Shown here: positions 49,701-49,897 of the stretch, one piece after another | How the letters are laid out: each line of letters starts with the position of its first letter | Numbering within the stretch: the first letter of the stretch is position 1 | IMG/VR virus record: IMGVR_UViG_3300030328_004331 | Location: 1 to 49,897 of that record | Length of the DNA: 49,897 nucleotides | Strand: one strand, 5' to 3' | Source: a virus | Notes under the pieces: model-generated | What the model was told of the DNA's origin: nothing | Databases searched by the model: none | What the model saw: the letters and a program-made list of their open reading frames with translations, nothing else | Position numbers and translations under genes: made by a program

Positions 49701-49897
49701 ACTCCGACCCCTGCATGGTGGCTGTCATCCCTAACCCAATAGTTCTTGCAGCCTTGCCCTTAAAACCTTTACCACCTAACCCAAGGATTTTACTCCCAAA
49801 CCTACCTATTGTACCAAGTGTACCCGCAACACCTGCCCCAGTTGTGGTGGGCTCAGGAATTAATGCGGCTATAACAAAAGGCGCTAATTGACCGCCT
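37726..49897 (-). CDS. Giant virion/polyvalent-type protein with HExxH domain (open at window edge)
   Basis: Open frame of more than 4,050 codons; no stop upstream to 49897, so the N-terminus lies outside. An in-frame ATG at 49728 gives 4,000 aa. Residues below are counted from it. Membrane-like stretches lie near ~3,665 (LLAVMGSLTLVGAG) and ~3,720. HELTHSLFGFLGDRE at ~2,048 is a zinc-peptidase signature (H2048, E2049, H2052; the later Glu could be the third ligand). A Lys/Pro-rich linker with repeats (TPKETPKET; PRAKTDKPRAKTE) lies at ~460-540; many charged coiled coils; the last ~60 residues are Arg/Ser-rich. This is the style of large phage proteins ejected with DNA. Confidence 0.75.
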   Translation of the reverse strand, partial: GGQLAPFVIAALIPEPTTTGAGVAGTLGTIGRFGSKILGLGGKGFKGKAARTIGLGMTATMQGSEFSETREITGVENRPLALASGAVQGALNYLPISRILNSKGGTGKRFYTDILYSLLGTAGQEAVTELAQEAVSLGTNKAAALLADKTYDLATPENFFRLVDATAAGFVGGGAMGGLGAYGNYLGDRNPTPDEDAEFLNEVASALTPEERQSIQSQSQLAVYKGLIDSTRKAVNDSERYFSQQEVDIVGEFLEKADNLQQEDSVKSKIKEELSPIVVAMRSRVEAKPEETKELTELEKTAAELRQAAESNAGVNIEQQQVDAEIQSDLNVERQRAVNTATYDNPMPQSLAPYKTENSDLDYTAAVGARYLHETEEGVVLAEITNVDPRSGNVIQAIWNGEVVLNEEGPNFTIDQIRDATDKEVGAVRSPRSTVEDVNQTLQDVRANAEIRRNAQKENEDILRQMRESSSIETPGVTDPKELQLLAGAPKIPASLARNIPEAYRGSAAQQTQRFQEQKSSKKRRTKRRSYFQQTPKETPKETAKQETAETTTTPKKKAGRPSSLKPVAGRTAPAKPRAKTDKPRAKTEVSIKEEIANLKQQKDANQSKQNESLERIKDSAAQVFKPDLSSTNSFLFVAPINFNALSDLIIEVGQQIKYSIRDAYLSLKIKKLQAGSKKNPTNTEILADYLDLLQGPTDIMVSLKSEKVQIDPSQITLVRDAVIKYFEEARKRKSFQKKQIIDKNGNVSQWVDSILEEIIDYKTETVLGDPDFLGNREATLVKVPFKVKESFIDWIGENIIQVPRGATFHKLGRSAIVVNSDKAKNLTVSGVDGTKDSVEYFMPIEGPESNPTASNLYNENGQATDSYIGFSETKGKRSITIKSINLANTPSTVYKLKDKLAKDLKSDPYVKDKKTTAFVYVPYDLIWDSNGEFRSENWNKVGKKSEWKFQSEMPQSVLDRHVLREKLSYIFDSIGSDGLAAEFKRDTSEGHAALSGYVNFARNHEEMDISKSFKPRNISKANKKEQIARLTPMEFADAIRDAIRAASDRAIQDWNRARDMADEIITAESDMVKGLDLYRRYRNDDLATKPFENIVVNGLDLSGNDLPPSIERQGVKYNLSRKFDRFLYYVSILKTKRESVNRTIKELGDNNLDTAKEKQLREKYDIYIKDAEASIQKVYSGTLGKHPNGDYLSLKEWRDKYDEEQSQSEKRTLGKIKTVGVIPLQLTPDKESEMAELQRFLNMEIGDTDYSSLEARAFAITRGLYSVPVTSYALPFKKELGAILQDSDLADKIMSDGDPNTLVYETIPEDNPDVVTIESTEITDYSSDVVTDREMEEVKRQDNARVRKLKGRNANAARRYRASFTSESMDDVHTANAEAVVAHDEVNIEVFDGDALDSLPTIAKKTSEKSVARLLDVLVKNNLMKANINKDGTKDFFDSFGKPLNGAKEFSDLILRLSINPLDNKSEVVQKVEAVEKEIKEAVKEEKKRIRESYGLIKIDEEGKVVTIKEDEYVPTKSFLATRKEAEGVAAQELNTFKEDLESNYRENISIEDQLEYKNWSKEHDVYQEISAIVSMAFGRGSKVLKNFMNRAFAWEFEEMAETDLYKQTVGRHEKDLPAEAFQKFQAKQQKNHSTPWEAFLTYFRDIISGAVSRQQMRTNYLKHELRSFTKGKNFKSKFDNRRLFTTLMKIAIEYNEGTIIDRWRENGERDLSKLHFKVKRNESSNEYSAVDLFARYKAILENPDDVSSLLFSKEWEGDSRYGNESNKQLVLDAYNRNASEILRDIELQKPKRPSIKAPKKPKTRGLTEKQIEQAQAAYDKERTSYDNAMRSYQSAEYNWRWRKEANSPNRLLRKRMLSELFEDTSNLLIKQSGMNAKLFRDLLGIKSQRSAKSTAVQVAHDIDTLIEDTKGAYGDRATKSVRAAGDVKKSPFGKRLRTVTDKEVEVYAEGLESMGTFEYIPEIFETITARKAVPQDYLSEKRIMFKGGKVGATGKLFGKPTEETAANDKYNVLAKAKGPQEIRSLLEEYSSVLPEEMVRRGMEILDNVPGKYLSDLNFEIAEDIVAGGVRLSGKFHEINGRLTSAINLETRNKEGADSDIAHELTHSLFGFLGDRELGHIKSMRTAAIEKLSRGAGTKYQKIVADILIEAGGSMDTVEWSRGVRRKVLPEGVSFPENFNEAVNSVYPLINDAEYFVYMMTEEGKIKELSSLPYISKSRFEAIVNKVKEIFKYIKEFITGDLKESIVRKFNNGEFSSRRRSLPAKTFGKYEYQQEVERSLVAGYREGANPEAAELIAAEAGAASTLLSDLVENSLANLANSEKYAGMILDEEGNVNPSARIQVMTQLKRNKGIAQYLKDFSSITGHTTLSPRTYLDMSAAQSTDKKMPESMWQVVSRTVALNFEFFISGYQRLQAKMETLNEGKDKLSELWEETKQLHYDKEYLATVSKDAKERAWELLRQADAKGRQSEAARLLEGFGFSIMQLNDQINDVTLGKNLSNIVEDMYAELYSTERGRRVLFSGRGWRGILNEYKKIKTGEAELEAALDPSVEGFRPPPKKVKLESPDDILKEYEKLGKKREKVDVNITPLHKLAAWQIRLKHDIDKKQLKIADDIDSYSRDMIDKSSSPSNLDQYISSEKRSKLEKKLKKAVKDGDRDLIEKLTRDIELESPVYSSYEKWFEEMQSKGGRAALTTLLNTIRSTSKKEADLARIYISKKSELKRFVKTFMETELSLSVLDDVVNSREFKDARKTAVEAVQLKPNEKIEYTQDSLILPSPDGEVVNISMDVGDKASLERQLGFLDEHLKKLNAYIIESNERISKGEENLDDVFNFFWVEQRDMIKALYNSNTTRAGGVSERSKILNVGKLGYKFKPMSNFLLDLGGYPARVSTQELQNHVDISERSEDWRKGFEQGNAKRLYDAAESHGHAADVLGVEQWWLDVGQEYFALMNEKGRELEVGDSLWVGGVEHKITKEDKAAVEYQSKGITELYDLNLKVLRGDIAASREVEEEVRGKRPSKGKDKPRKVSFTRKPIKTSETVLPKTFVMSSVAFAERVNQYYEQIIEPIRLINEQNANGDIADDVARAMKLSIYKEAKVLGKESLYDLIGSEWRYVEAFLGHREGKITNGTNPYFENPSIYSDARDLVGRGSITNLEELGAYFSSRSVDLSKSEEDVEIDMSLTQEEATYEILREMVSQIRRVHLKVSPNMSKAQSQDLKIIVLKERNSFNTARQEPIANWYFYDYGIHNTPQLAKIVADSSAQYIERFISSLEGVKGYLRGAKSKLDKKIEGFTADQARAAGNGDNFIKYDTLHMDISKLEALSNEIESIQLRDQKYEQALAQGVAQTAYNDLTAAAMASIKTGFRNLLGTPQRTRKRIQAIFGFSPRLHVSGIWNHVAAILETGGAASYGLGAGLVSAAKLGFKGDGKGARIKPAIKAFLKKSMDEAWAKELVLGQFKINENLAHIASRGYGIRIDAAGRFDNYFRNLETRGRIEREEELASRRETAKGRAYKRLVEAYNALAWIGIETGGNIGPRIFDMTGNNISFRGANTIARELDARLKKMHDLYKDRLWKWYNSPDKSFDPDKGDVISPSHLWGEKFFGLAKQNESSMKFLEDLFAQSGLDFHREALMFLQQLDSDKNAQFLDADKTAKIGIALFSENANTIASRPLEVRSSVAASNMWRLMGWSVAAYHNSVSWYSRSIKGDTRWWSVHGLRFQQLLAVMGSLTLVGAGYSIATDEIIEEFAKMFYGEVAANKQPYEEEELSRQVGGWIQYAFAAFPMFNIPINAFGGFVSGTAPRAASGIEFFWQSLVKKIIGYGVGVAQTKDPFYKFDYYVKSTFGNPAIRSAMNLISPVSSGRVDYANNQRLIRKFIDTDYSKQKGFGSGGFGSATPVSPHIDAMVSYAIANKREKLLKEFSLAVGKAEEMKKENPVDYVMRLYWGRDPWSTETKGTITFSMKAKVEQKIAEYGPEWLDAFRRTEENFNKGYRMLGGRPNRIKLDARSVVIAEGRPKRSRSTARAKSVFERARGRRRSEGDSSGYRRALSRTRRAYGV

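Overview
The window is a segment of a double-stranded DNA phage (or prophage) of a bacterium, with a podovirus-like head module. It carries portal, scaffold, major capsid, head-tail adaptor, terminase, lysozyme, DnaB helicase, a recombination set and a tyrosine integrase, packed with 1-4 nt start/stop overlaps. There is no tRNA, rRNA or CRISPR array. The integrase implies a temperate or integrating lifestyle. Host and habitat cannot be read from the sequence, and both edges cut through genes, so the genome continues on either side.

Layout. Positions 1-10901 are leftward virion genes: three paralogous fiber-like proteins, small structural proteins, adaptor, major capsid, scaffold, portal. The large terminase (11001-12467) is alone on the + strand. 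Positions 12464-15474 return to the - strand: lysozyme, small basic proteins and uncharacterised genes, some heavily overlapping. A divergent switch at about 15.5 kb starts the rightward early/middle region (15642-37754). It opens with a winged-helix protein whose gene holds six 21-bp iterons followed by AT-rich DNA and dnaB, which looks like a replication origin. Next is an RNA-rich stretch (18.9-22.6 kb): a candidate ~1 kb ornate structured RNA at 19529-20569 and two ~72-nt elements with a shared core and covarying closing stems, among many small genes. Then comes a ubiquitin-like conjugation cassette at 23.2-28.7 kb: tandem beta-grasp Ubl, E2-like protein, E1/ThiF-like protein, a homing HNH gene, and a JAMM/MPN+ peptidase. 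It is interspersed with unknown genes. After more small genes come RusA-like resolvase (split over two frames), Sak4-like ATPase, RecB-like nuclease, SSB, an HTH protein, integrase and a restriction-endonuclease-like nuclease. The right end (37726-49897, leftward) is one open frame of more than 4,050 codons: a giant virion/polyvalent-type protein with an internal HExxH peptidase motif.

How it fits together. The wHTH protein plus DnaB probably start replication at the iterons. RusA, Sak4, exonuclease and SSB form a recombination module. Terminase, portal, scaffold and capsid package DNA. The giant protein is probably carried in the virion and ejected with the genome. The Ubl/E1/E2/JAMM set resembles PRTRC cassettes and the antiviral Bil systems by domain content; its targets in this phage are unknown. 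It and the ~1 kb RNA are the two most interesting elements.
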